NCBI RefSeq assembly: GCF_029873635.1
Contig: NC_080428.1
Coordinates: forward strand, 66,123,101 to 66,187,100
DNA from: Malania oleifera
Taxonomy: Eukaryota > Streptophyta > Magnoliopsida > Santalales > Ximeniaceae
Length of the DNA: 64,000 bases
Direction of reading: 5' to 3'
The translations under genes and the position numbers were made by a program. Shown here in pieces: positions 34,360 through 45,892 of this stretch. Numbering within the stretch: the first letter of the stretch is position 1; the number at the start of each line of letters is the position of its first letter. The notes under the pieces were generated by a model, which was not told the DNA's origin, made no database searches, and saw only the letters and a list, made by a program, of their open reading frames with translations.

Positions 34360-37300
34360 CCCTTACTCTAGCAGACGTTGAGCATGCAGGGAACATAGTG
34401 ACATGTACCTTATTATTGCTTTCAAATAAGGCTTCTGTTTTGTTTGATTCGGGTGCAACCTATTCTTTTATATTTTTGAATTTTGTGGGGCAATGTGGGG
34501 TTGAGACCCAAGTCATGAACAAGGTGTTATCTATTACTACACCATCTAGAAGTATACCATTCTGTAGGAAGATGTTGGAGGATTGCCCAGTGGTAATTTA
34601 GGGGAAGTAGCTACCGGAGAATCTTGTGGTATACGACATGTCAGGGTTCGATGTCATATTGGGGATGGATTGGTTGTTCTCCAGTTATGCTGTGATCGAC
34701 TGTCATATGAAGGTAGTAGTTTTCAGACCTCCTAGGGAGCAGGAGTATGAATTCCTGGGATCATGTATGCGTTTAGCACCACAGATACTATCGGCACTAC
34801 AAGCGAGGAGGTTACTCTTGGAATGGTGTCAGGGGTACCTAGCTTGTGTGAAGGAACCGCCGCGGGATGAGTTAAGGCTCGAGGACATTTGGGTAGTCAG
34901 CGAGTTTTCGAACGTGTTTCCAGATGATTTACCCGATTTACCTCCGGATCGTGAGGTGGAGTTTGCAATAGAGTTGCTTCTTGGTAAGACACTGATCTCT
35001 AAAGCTCTATACCGGATGACTCCAGCAGAACTTCGAGAGTTGAAAGAGCAGTTGCAGGAATTACTGGACAGGGGTTTCATTCGACCTAGTGTTTCACCCT
35101 TGGGAGCTCCAGTATTGTTTGTGAAGAAAAAGGACAGATCGATGCGGATGTGCATTGATTACCGTGAGATTAATAAGATAACTGTGAAGAATCACTATCC
35201 TTTGCCTCGTATAGATGATCTCTTTGACCAGTTGCAGGGGATGTGGGTCTTTTTGAAGATCAACTTGTGGTCAGGGTTTTATCAGGTGAGAGTCAGATCG
35301 GAGGATGTGGCGAAGACGGCTTTCCGGACCAGATATGGCCACTATGAGTTTTTGGTTATGCCTTTTGGGTTGACGAATGCTCCAGTGGTGTTCATGGATT
35401 TGATGAACAGGGTTTTCCATGAGTACCTAGATCGATACGTGGTGGTATTCATTGACGATATTCTGGTATACTCGAGAAGTTCGGAAGAGCATGAGGACCA
35501 TTTGAGGTTAGTATTACAGACTCTGTGGGAAAAGAAGTTGCATGCTAAATTGAAGAAGTCTAAATTCTAGTTGAGTCATATTGCATTATTAGGCCATATG
35601 GTTACTGGTGATGGTATATTAGTTGATCCTAGCAATATTAAAGTTGTGGTCGACTGGGTGAGGCTGAAGAATGTACAGGAGGTTCGGATTTTTTTAGGAC
35701 TGGCGAGTTACTATTGTCAGTTCGTGGAAGGTTTTTCTAAACTATCTGGGCCTCTAACTTGGTTGACCAGGAAGGGAGTCCAGTTTGAGTGGACCAGTGA
35801 TTGCGAGCAGTGCTTTCAGGTGTTGAAGCACCGGCTGGTTACTGCTCCAATTTTGACCATTCCTTCGGGGGATGACGAGTTTGTGATTTATAGCGACGCG
35901 TCTTTGAAAGGTCTGGGATGTGTGCTTATACAACATGGTAAGGTAGTAGTATATGCTTCTCGGTAACGTAAGAAGTATGAGAAGAATTACCCTACGCATG
36001 ATCTAGAATTGACTGCTGTTGTATATGCACTGAAGATCTAGCGACACTATTTGTATGGTGTGCAGTGTGAGATCTTCACTGATCATAAGAGCCTCAAGTA
36101 TTTATTCACGCAAAAGGAGTTGAATATGAGGTAGATACGGTGGCTTGAGTTGATTAAGGACTACAATTGCACGATCGGTTATCACCCGGGGAAAGTTAAT
36201 ATGGTGGCTGATGTGTTGAGTCAGAAGTCAGGACCTGCGGCTGTATCTGCGATTGTAACTCAGTGTCACATCAGATGAGATTTGGAGAGCTCGGGTATAG
36301 AGTTGGTATCTGGGGATCATCAAGCTTTCTTTGCTAGTTTGGTGGTCCAACTGACCTTGTTTGAGCGTATTAAGGCCGCGCAAGTTAGTGATGCAGAGTT
36401 GGTAGAGGTTATGGAAAAGGTAAAACAGGGACTTGCTACAGAGTTTAACATCTCCGAGGGAGGTGTGCTGAGGTTTGGGACCAGGTTATGTGTTATGAAC
36501 GATGATGAGATCAGAAGGATGATTATGGAAGAGGCGCATCGTTCTTTGTTTACGGTACATCGTGGTAGTACAAAGATGTATCGGGAGTTGCGCGAGACCT
36601 TCTGGTGGTTTGGTATAAAGAGGCATATTGCTCAGTTCGTGGAACAGTGTCTGATGTGTCAGCAGGTGAAAGCTGAACATCAGAGGCTGGCAGGGCCATT
36701 GCAGCCTTTGCCTATTCTGGTGTGGAAATGAGAGCATATTTCCATGGATTTTGTAATCGGATTGCCTCCAGCACTTCACGGACAAAATGCTATCTGGGTG
36801 ATCGTGGATAGGTTGACGAAATTTGCTCATTTTATACCGATGAAGGTTAGCTATCCTTTGAGTAGGCTAGCTGATATGTACGTGCATGAGATTGTGAGAA
36901 TGCACAGAATACCGGTGTCCATTATGTCAAATCGAGATCTGAGGTTTACTTCTCGATTCTGGACGAGCTTGTAGGAGGCATTGGGGACGAAGCTTACGTT
37001 CAGTACAACGTTCCACCCCTAGACTAATGGATAGTCGGAGAGGACGATACAAATCTTGGAGGATATGTTGCAAGCTTGTGTGTTAGATTTTGGTGGTAGC
37101 TGAATACAATTTATGCCACTAGTAGAGTTTGCTTATAATAATAACTTCTAGGCTAGTATCGGGATGGCACCGTTCGAGGCTTTATATGGTTGAAGGTGTT
37201 GATCTCCTTTGTGTTGGGATGAGGTTGGTGAACATTAAGTTTTAGGACCTAAACTTGTGCAAAAGGCGTCTGAGAAGGTGGGTTTGATTTGAGAGATGAT

Positions 37301-37780
37301 TAAATTAGCTCAGAGTTAGCAAAAGATTTACGCAAATGTTTGCCGCCGTGATTTAGAGTTCGAGGTGGGGGATAAGGTATTTTTGCGTATCGCTTAGATG
37401 AAAGGGGTGATGAGATTTGGGAGTAAGGGCAAGCTGAGCCCGAGGTATATCGGACCATTTGAGGTACTTGAGCGAGTGGGTTCGGTAGCCTACATGATTG
37501 CACTACCCCCAATACTCTCGAGGGTCCACGATGTGTTTCTCGTATCCATGTTGAGGAGGAACGTGCTGGATCCATCACATGTTATCTGTTATGTTGAGTT
37601 GGAAATTAAGGATACTTTAGCGTATGAGGAGATACCTATTCAGGTTCTGGACCATAAAGTTTAAAAGTTTCGTACTAAAGAGATACTGTTAGTGAAGGTA
37701 TTGTGGCGAAACCACGAGGTTGAAGAAGCTTCTTGGGAACTGGAAAAGGAACTACACCGGAAGTATTCACAGTTGTTTTG
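34360..37780 (+). pseudogene. Element E pol: protease, RT, RNase H, integrase
   Basis: Protease catalytic motif LFDSGATYSF near 34440, then [20 protein letters not shown] (34650). [22 protein letters not shown] (34900), [38 protein letters not shown] and catalytic [18 protein letters not shown] (about 35450). RNase [21 protein letters not shown] (about 35890). Integrase: EEAHRSLFTVHRGSTKMYRE and EQCLMCQQVKAEH zinc finger (36530-36680), DFVIGLPPALHGQNAIWVIV (36745), SNRDLRFTSRF (36930, so the family SDR is SNR) and ERTIQILEDMLQACVLDF (37040). C-terminus: GPFEVLERVGSVAYMIALPP (37455) and KVLWRNHEVEEASWE. Several TAG/TGA stops (for example at 35568 and 36965) inactivate it. Confidence 0.92.
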
Positions 37781-38031
37781 AGTACTTGTATGTTATCCTA
37801 GTTTGGGTTGGGATAGGTGGTTAGTCATCGGGAGTATGTGAATTGTGAACTCCTGAGACAGTTGTATATGAACCACGGTATTCCTCCGCCATAAGTGAGG
37901 GTATGTATATGTATGTGTATGATGGGGCTGCGCTGTAGTAGTCGCCTTTTTTCTTCCTAGAAATGTGTATATGTATCTAGTTGTATGAGTTTGTGGATGA
38001 GAGATGACAAATTTCAAGGACAAAATTTTTG

Positions 38032-38044
38032 TAAGGAGGGGAGA
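38032..38044 (+). other. Polypurine tract of element E
   Basis: AAGGAGGGGAGA directly before the 3' LTR at 38046; mirrors the tract of element A at 7439-7450. Confidence 0.85.
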
Positions 38045-38045
38045 T

Positions 38046-39900
38046 TATAAGAACCCGAATCGTGATATATGGGTCTAAATAAATAAGAGAAGGGTAAATT
38101 GGTATTTGAACAAGCTTCGTCGACGAAGCCAGAGTTCGTTGACGAAGGCCTTATGTCTCTCATCGACGAAGTTTAGAGGCTCATTGATGAGGAGAAGTTG
38201 AGAGATTTCGGGAAACCGATGATATCAGGATTCATCGACGAATCCACCATCTCGTCGATGAGCTATCTATATGACCTCGTCAATGAGTACACCATCTCGT
38301 CAACGAAGACGCCCGAGTCAAAGGGCTATAAATAGAAGTTTCATTACTTCCAAGCTAAGAAAACTCAAATATCTTCTCTCTCTCTCTCTAGAACTCTCCC
38401 TACTCTCTATCTCTCTAGAACTCTCCCTACTCTCTATCTCTCTAGATTTCTTCGCCATTCGTCCCGAGAATTGTAAATCTGAAGTTACCACGAGGATCGT
38501 GGAAGGATTCTCTACAAGTTCTGCGGATCGGAATCCCATTTCAGAGATTTTCGAGTTTCAGCTAAAAATCGAGGTAAGGCTTGTTTTTCTTTTCTAATTC
38601 GGTAGTTTGGTAGCAGGCAATGTTGTGAGTATATTCTATACTATTGATTGTAGGTTTTGGAACTCGGTTCGCTGTTTAGGGGCCTTAGAGTTCGGGATTT
38701 GCTATTTGGGGAAAAGGTAAGGGGAATTATGTTTATATCGGTTATTTTTGAAATCGGACTAGGTAGAATTGTGGTTCACGGTCCTGTGTGTGTTTTCCTA
38801 CTCATTTGGGGGAATCTAATAGAGAAAACAATGGTTTTTTCATGATTATAATTTTGGAAAAAAGGGGGCGACGGGCTGCATCCCTGGTTTTGTTGAAAAC
38901 CGAATTTATGCGTTGATTTATACTGTGTTATAGGGATGGCCGTGCCTTGACTTGTTTAAACTGTATGTGTTTGGAAAACCAAGATTACCAAATGGGTGTG
39001 GTTTGTTTGGTTATATGAGCATGCATGTGTGTGTGTGATTGGTTGAAATGCTAGTAGGAACGCGGTTCCAAATTGTTCCAGGTACTGAGAGTGTCCGACT
39101 CTATATCTGAGGGCATATGAAATCGCTGGCCATAGATTGGCAGATTGTTCGGCTCTATATTCGAGGGTGTGAGCCTATTTCAGCAGATCAGGCCGAAGGG
39201 TGTGGATCCACTAGTTTAGCGTCAGTACGATGCCACGGGAGTCGGGGACTAGCCATGTGCCGGTGGCGCCTTATTCGTGGGTTGACTACGGGCCAAGGCC
39301 GTATGTCGCGGGCCGACTTTGGTCTGATCGGTGTGACGACACCGGGATTACTGATCATGTGTGTTGTGTGCGTGTATGCACTGTTGTGAAATTAGTACTG
39401 GAGCTGCATTTAACTGCGTGTATGTTGCATCATGATAACACTCAAATGCCACACACCGATATAACATGTATTCTTCCTTACTGAGAGGTGTCTCACCCCT
39501 ACTGTACATACATTTTTATAGGTCTTTTGAGTAACCGGAACTAGTGTCCTGGTGTAAGGAGTGTAGTGGCTGGTGTACTGCGGTTAGCGCTTGGGTTAGT
39601 GCTAGGACTGCGTTTTGATGGGTTGCCATTTTGGGTTGTGTTGGGCACTCAATTGTACGTTGTATGATAGAGCCTGTTTCTACTCTTGTATAGACTCTGG
39701 TATGGTACTGTATGTATATAGAATGACTGTATTTCCGCTGCGTATATTCTATTGTATTTGGATGTATATAAGGTGCCTAGGAACCCCATGGGGTCGTACC
39801 TTTATCCTTTGTCCTGTATCTTGGATGTTTTGTATGCTACATGGACTGATTGGTTTACATTTTCACCCCTAGGTCCCATTTCCGGGTTCGAGGCGTGACA
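38046..39900 (+). repeat. 3' LTR of element E (1,855 bp)
   Basis: Starts TATAAGAACCCG (TG changed to TA) and ends GAGGCGTGACA. Uninterrupted reference for the 5' LTR. Palindrome array 38110-38315 and TATA box 38326-38335. Confidence 0.9.
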
Positions 39901-40261
39901 TAACTAGAGAATAACTAATCCATCCCTAGAATGACATCGAACCCCGACATATCATATACTACCGGGTTCGCTGGTAGCAGCTTCCCCTGAATTACCACTG
40001 GGCAGTCTTCCAACATCTTCCTATAGAATGATGTACTCCTAGATGGTGTAGCAACAGACAATACCTCATTCATGACTTGGGTCTCAACCTCACACAGTTT
40101 CACAAAATTCACAGATACAAAAGAATGGGTCGCACTCGAATCAAACAAAACAGAAGCTTTATTTGAAAGCAATAATAAGGTACATGTCACTACGTTCCCT
40201 GCATGTTCAGCATCCGCTGGAGTAAGAGAGTATACTTTGGCTGGAGCTGTATCCATCCCCA
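39901..40261 (-). pseudogene. Element A protease piece
   Basis: Minus strand: VYSLTPADAEHAGNVVTCTL, LFDSSATHSFVSVNFVKLCE and [13 protein letters not shown]. The catalytic DSG is DSS here. The reading continues at 25943 after removal of element E and one TAACT copy. At the 5' side it stops at 40261 and joins LTR sequence, so everything from gag to the PBS is missing. Confidence 0.87.
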
Positions 40262-41848
40262 AAGTCTATACAAAACGGAGTCCAAGCTCCATACATACAA
40301 AACATACATCTAGGTGCCAAACATACCCCAAAACGACAACCCGCTAAACAGAAGTCCGAGCACTTACCCAAGCGCTACCCACAGCACCCCGGCCACTACG
40401 CTCCCAACACTAGGATGCTAGTTTCGGTTACTTGAATGACCTATAAAAATGTATGTACAGGAGGGGTGAGACAAATCTTAGTAAGGCAAACACAGGTTAT
40501 ATTAATGTGTGGCATTCGAGTGTTATCATGACAGCAAATAAACACAGTTAATGCAATTTCAATATTCTCATAATACAGTTCCAGTACAGTGCATACATGC
40601 ACACACATGCATATGCACGCCCATGATCTACATGGTGTCGTCACACCCCTTGTCCTGTAGCCTGTCCGCAACATATGGCGTTGGCCTATAGCCAACCCGC
40701 GAAACACGGCGCCACCGACACATGACTAGTCCCAAACCCCATGACATCGTACCGGGGCTAACTGGTGGATCCACACCCTTCGGTGATCAACCGGAATAGG
40801 TTCATGCCCTTGAATATAGAGCCGGACACTCTTTCAGTACTTGGAACAATTTGAAACCCAGCTCCTGTTGCATTTCAACATAACACATTCATGCATGCTC
40901 ATATAACCAAACATACCACACCCATTTGGTAATCCGAAAATCATGTTTTCCAATCACATACAATTTAAAACAAAGTCAAGGCACGACCATCCCCAATACA
41001 CAGTATAAATCTCAATATACCAAGGATTTTCAACAAAACCAAGGATGCAACCCAATATGCCCTTTTTCCTAAAACTGTAACATGAAAAAACCATAATTTT
41101 ACCCATCAGATTTCCCCAAATGAGTAACCAAAACACACACAGGACCGTGAACCACCGTTCTACCAAGTCCAATTTTGAAAATAACCAATATAAACTGTAT
41201 TCCCTTACCTTTCCCCCAAAAGACCAATCCTGAACTCTATAACTCCTAAACAGCGAACTGATTTCTCAAAATCTACAAAACACAATATAGAATATACTTA
41301 CAACTCCGTCCTCTATCAAACTACAGTATCAGAGAAGAAAATCAAGCCTTACCTCGATTTTAAGTCTAAACTAGATCCGAAACGGGATTCTGATCCTTAG
41401 GTTTTGTAGAGAATCCTTCCGTGATCCTCGTGGTAACGTCGAATCTACGATTCTAACGAGAAACGGCAAAGAAATCTAGAGAGAGAGTGTGTAGGATGAG
41501 TTCTAGAGAGAGAGGGAGAGATAATTTAGTTTTCTTAGCTTGGAAGCAAAGAGAAAGGATATTTATAGCTCTTTGACTCGGGCGTCCTTGTTGACGAAAT
41601 GGTGTCCTCGTCGGCAAGGTCATATAGACAGCTTGTCGACGAAACGGTGACTTTGTCGACGAGTCTGAGATTCTCGGTTTCCCGAAATCTCTCGGCTTCT
41701 CCTCGTCGACAAGCCTCTGAACTTCGTCGACGGACAGAACAAAGCCTTTGTCGACAAAATCTGGCTTCGTCGACGAAGCCTGCTCAAATTCTAATTTTAC
41801 CCTTCTCTTATTTAATTAAACCCACCTATCACGGTTCAGGTTCTTACA
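40262..41848 (-). repeat. 5' LTR of element A, truncated
   Basis: Matches 5827-7438 of the 3' LTR (AGTCTATACAAAACGGAGTC to CACGGTTCAGGTTCTTACA). The inner 200 bp (matching 5622-5826) are absent. Palindromes TCGTCGACGA at 41585-41785, TATA-like at about 41560. TSD TTTTA follows at 41849-41853. Confidence 0.87.
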
Positions 41849-42243
41849 TTTTATATAACAGGTAACTATGCATTTTGTTATTAGCATGTGCTAAGGATTT
41901 AATTAAGTAACGAATTTTGTAAAAAAAACAAAAAAGCTCACAATTGATGTAAATAATATTAATAAATATTATCATTTGCATTTATTTTTACTTAATATAA
42001 AAAAAATTTACACTTTTTAGGAATCCTTTTATTCTTCTCTCTTATTTTCCTCAACAACCAAACAATATTGGCATTTTAAATTTCTTTGTTTTTCCTTGTC
42101 TTTTTTCCCCCCTCTTTACTGTCATTTTTCAAGATCTAGACATTAGCTTAAAAATTGATAAAAATGTAAATTTTAACTAGCATAAAATGTATAGGTGTTT
42201 TATTTTTTATTTTCTTAAAATAATTATTAGTAATTAGAAATGA
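41849..42243 (+). repeat. Host tandem duplication, copy 2, right part
   Basis: Continues copy 2 after element A: TTTTGTTATTAGCATGTG, GGATTTAATTAAGTAACGAA, AATTGATGTAAATAATATT. Aligns with 5125-5535. Confidence 0.75.
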
Positions 42244-43233
42244 TTATAGTTTAACTAATTAAGAACTTTTAAATATTTAATAGACTTTTATAAACCTAGT
42301 AAAAACTAGTATAGTAAATTATAACATGGATCCTTTCATCTTGAGTCAAAGTTAGTTGTATTAATTGTTATTATATAAAATTTACAATTCTTTAATCAGT
42401 AGAAATAACAATTCTATTTCTCATTGGAATTGATAAACAAGTCAACCCACTTATTAAACGGGTTTGACAAGTTTGGATCGGATATTTATCAAGTGATCTG
42501 TTTGAAATTTTTCTTTTTTGGCTTTTGGACCTTTAGCCTTTGGGCAATCTACTTTTAAATTTTTTTTAAAAAAATATTTTTAGTGCTACTTTTTTAATAA
42601 AAAAATTAAATCAATTTTGATAAAATATTTAAGAAAAATTAAAATAAATAATTTATTTTTTTTAAATGAGGTTTTAATAGGTACACATGTATAATCTATT
42701 TATTAAGTAAATAAATTTAAATTAATTATTTGTTAATAAATGAATCAATCCAGCACAAATTCATTTAATCTCCATCATTTTGATCCTTCCAAACTCATCC
42801 TATCAAATGTAAAATATGGGCTCCTAAATTTGGCTTAGAATACCCATGGGTAGTCCACAACACGGTTAAATACCATTTTTACGCCCATTAGTTTCAAAAA
42901 TTATAGACCCATACCGCTCAGGGCTCTCCCAACCCGACAGGTTCCACGACTCTAGCTCATTTCTACAATCCCCAACCATAGTTTCCTTTCTCATTCTCTG
43001 AATCAACAGAAAACCCTAGGTCACCAACCCTTGAGTTGGGTTCTTCATTGGATTGTGAGTGATTGTGGTCGAGTTGAGTTCTTCAAGCTTTGGGTTTAGG
43101 GTTCTTCAAACCCTAGCTACACTGTTCTTCAATTCGGTTCTTCACCAGGTATCTTTGTTGTTTGAAGTCTCTCTTTCTCTAATCTATGCTGGAAATGTTT
43201 GGCTCTTCTCGTTTTCATTTTTTTTGTCTTAGA
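42244..43233. other. Intergenic DNA; leader-like stretch at 42950-43150
   Basis: AT-rich to about 42830. From 42950 the composition changes to CT-rich with AAACCCTAG-type motifs and a CAG/GTATCT junction near 43148, like a plant 5' leader and splice donor. No coding frame follows that I can recognise, so I do not call a gene. Confidence 0.35.
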
Positions 43234-43640
43234 TTATAGTAAATTGACAAGAAAAGAAGTGAGCACTTGAATTTGTGTTTGCGTCTGTGGGGCAGCTCGA
43301 ACGCATGAATGTTGGATTGGGGTTGCGGAGCAGCCTGCGACTAAATCCCTCACGAAGGCAGCTGGTTTCAAAGACTGAGGGAAATTGAATGCCAAATTAT
43401 CTAACTCTTGTTCACAAATTTTGCCATTTCGATCCATCTTGTAGCAGAGGGTGCCTTGAAATTGCCCATTTGCCTCCCACTTAACCCTAGAAGCACCCTT
43501 CAACTTCCACCTAATCAATAGGTTGTTCTCCAACACTTACCAAATCCTAAGAACCTCCAGCGGAATTTTCGAGATAGCACACGCTCGTGAAATCTCATTT
43601 GAATTATCAAATTCACCCAAAAAGGAGACTTGAAGATTTC
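43234..43640 (-). pseudogene. Decayed exon of a DUF2358-like (NTF2-fold) plant protein
   Basis: Minus-strand translation gives ISKIPLEVLRIW, a TAA stop near 43536, then ENNLLIRWKLKGASRVKWE, ANGQFQGTLCYKMDRNGKIC, EQELDNLAFNFPQSLKPA and DLVAGC. This pattern (RW.L.G..R..WE..G.F.G...Y..D..GKI.E...DN.A.N.P) is that of a plant family of unknown function annotated DUF2358. After ..SATP a shift of frame restores a NPNPTFM-like tail. One stop and one frameshift in about 130 codons, and no further exons recognised nearby, point to a pseudogene. Family name is from memory of the pattern. Confidence 0.5.
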
Positions 43641-43828
43641 TCACAGAATTAAAAAACCATAACCCTAGAAGAAAAAATTGAACGAATGCCTAGAGGAGGA
43701 GAGGAAAGGAGAGGAGAGTATAGTACCTGTAGAAATGTGTTTACTTAGATTGAAATATTTATTTTTATTCTTTATGGGTTTAAGATATAAATGGGTTAAT
43801 AGTGAGAAACATTTAAAGCTGGAAACTA

Positions 43829-45892
43829 GGCTGTGTTAGCTTTGATGTATTCCTAAGAAGGGGAGTGAATTGGAATTTTAAAATTTCTTCCTAGGTTCAA
43901 CTAATCCAACAATCAGTGTTACACAAACCTAAGGTCTGTCTATGCAGTTCCAATATGCGTAGATAAATATAACGTACGTAAATTAAGTCATGCGCAACAT
44001 TCACAATATAACATACAAGTGTAGAAATACAAATTGCGAAAATATAAACAGAGCACACATGGTATGTTATCGGGGTTCGGCCAACAATGCCTACGTCTCC
44101 GCCTCTAACTCGCAACCCTGAGGATTCAATTAATGCTCACTTAACGGGTGGAGTGGCACCGGTTACAATCAGGTCAATTAAAGGGATTGATCTCAACCAA
44201 CATGCCTTACCAGGATGGTGCACCTAACTTTTCTAATCGAGTCTAAGCCAGTCTAAGACTATTCAACAGGGCTAGTCTCCCTCTTCAGGCCCGTGCCTGG
44301 AATACAACAAATGTGTAATACAATTTTTGTATATACGAAAATATGCTTCTCACACTAAGCAGGTATGTACTACAATATTGCCAAGTAATAATCAATTCAC
44401 ACCAAACATATAAGAACTGTAAGTTTAGTGGTGTATATGTGCAATCTACACTTAATATAATGATTATACTCAGTCAAGCACAAGAGTGTTCAAGCAAGCT
44501 AATCTTTGAAAGCAAAGTATATGAAATCTCAATATCAGATTAGTGTTTCAAAAATGTTAGTAATATTATTCAAACAAACTCAAAAATTATTTTCTCAAAT
44601 TGTATCAAGCACAAGAGTTGTTTGAAAACAAGTTTTGTAAAATATTTTGAACACAAAAATAATTACTTAATGAATCTTGCAATGACAATGCAAAAATCCT
44701 CAAGTTAAAAAGTTTTCCTATAACAAGATATACTAAGTTAAATCTGTGGGAAGAACCCTAACCAAACTTTCAACAAAAATCAAATAATACAAATATCATG
44801 AGAGTATAGGGCTATTTAGGATAAAGCACTAATAATCTAAACACTCTCTCTAGGCTTGGATGATCAAAGAAAACGAAGTAGAGGAGTATTTGGGATAGTA
44901 TTTGGCAAAATAGGTTTTTTAAATTTGAGAGGATATTTCGTTAATGATCTTACTAATCTTCTCTTAATTTTTGCAAATGAGTCCCTATATATAGAAGTTG
45001 AGCAAATTATGACCGTTTAGGACATGTAGGGTATTATTAAGATTGTTTAAAAACATTTAAGTATAATTAACCCTGTTTAAAAAATTTAACTGTGGTAAAA
45101 ATAATTTGCTAACCCGAGAGCACCAGTCGACTAGACGCGAGGTTCGGTTGTCTAAGTGACAAAGTTTGGTCAATCGGGAAAAATTTGAGCTGAAAGTTTG
45201 GTCAACCAAACAAAGGGCTCCAAGGCGATTTTTTCATTTTCGCTCTGTTTGGTCGACCAGGATACTTTAAACTAAAAAGTTCGGTTGACCAGACAGTTGT
45301 GGGATCTCCCGAGGACCTCTGGTCGACCAGCAATTTTAACTGAGCAAGTTCGGTTGACCGTATCATGGTCAAACTGTTGACTTGGTGACCGGTTTGGTCG
45401 ACCGACAGATTTACATTGTGAAAGTATGGTCGACCAAACATGCATTTTTAATGCATTTCGGTTCTATTCCCAATGTATATTAACCCTATTCATATAATAA
45501 TTAATGTTTAAGACTATAGGGCATATTTTTATAAATTACAGGGAGTCCTAAGATCAATCTAGGTCTTTTTTAGGACACAAAAAAAATACGGCATCGGTCG
45601 ACTGAAGGGTGTTCCCTAAGGTCTCTCTAAGGTCTTGAGTTTATAAATTCCTACATGCATGCAATGCAGATTATTACAGATTTTTGCCCTATGTTACTAT
45701 TACAGACCCGAATAAAACAATAATATAAAGTACAATAATGAAAAAACTTCAGGATCTTTGTTTTCTTCAAGTTTTCATACACCATCAACTGATTTTGCCA
45801 ACATGAACCTGCATACAAACTTGAAAAACATTAAATACCAAGAGTATTTGTCATTATCAAAACTAAGAATGACCCATAGGGTCAACAGGTTG
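43829..45892 (-). mobile_element. Solo LTR of F family, copy 2
   Basis: LTR 43834-45887 opens TGTTAGCTTTGATGTATTCC, closes CCATAGGGTCAACA, and matches the element F LTR along its length. Flanked by GGCTG (43829-43833) and GGTTG (45888-45892), a TSD with one change. GTCGAC-type palindromes at 45115-45600. No internal region, so a solo LTR. Confidence 0.87.

Larger units (their letters stand above)
25944..39905 (+). mobile_element. Element E: Ty3/Gypsy retrotransposon inserted in element A protease
   Basis: Element 25949-39900 with a perfect TSD TAACT (25944-25948, 39901-39905). The 5' LTR is 25949-30513 (interrupted by D2), with PBS, gag, pol (interrupted by G), polypurine tract and 3' LTR 38046-39900. 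Orientation is opposite to A. Both LTR and protein sequences are close to those of A, so E is a later member of the same family that landed in a relative. Confidence 0.92.
5617..41853 (-). mobile_element. Element A: Ty3/Gypsy retrotransposon, host of the nest
   Basis: LTRs at 5622-7438 and 40262-41848 bound the element. The 5-bp duplication TTTTA flanks both outer ends (5617-5621 and 41849-41853). pol reads on the minus strand in three pieces, 7731-7927, 23229-25943 and 39901-40261, separated by elements C and E. Gag, the primer-binding site and the inner end of the 5' LTR are missing because protease joins the LTR directly at 40262. Domain order (protease, RT, RNase H, integrase) is that of Gypsy. 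The CCHC, LTR and C-terminal features fit the plant Tekay/Del-like group, but the lineage is an inference. Confidence 0.85.

Noticed and set aside
34829..35155. 108-residue minus-strand ORF
   Set aside because: Antisense shadow of element E protease-RT coding sequence.
42950..43150. Possible 5' leader exon of a plus-strand gene, continued at 45893 after the solo LTR
   Set aside because: Suggestive composition and a GT donor, but no coding exon follows before mS23; kept only as an intergenic note.
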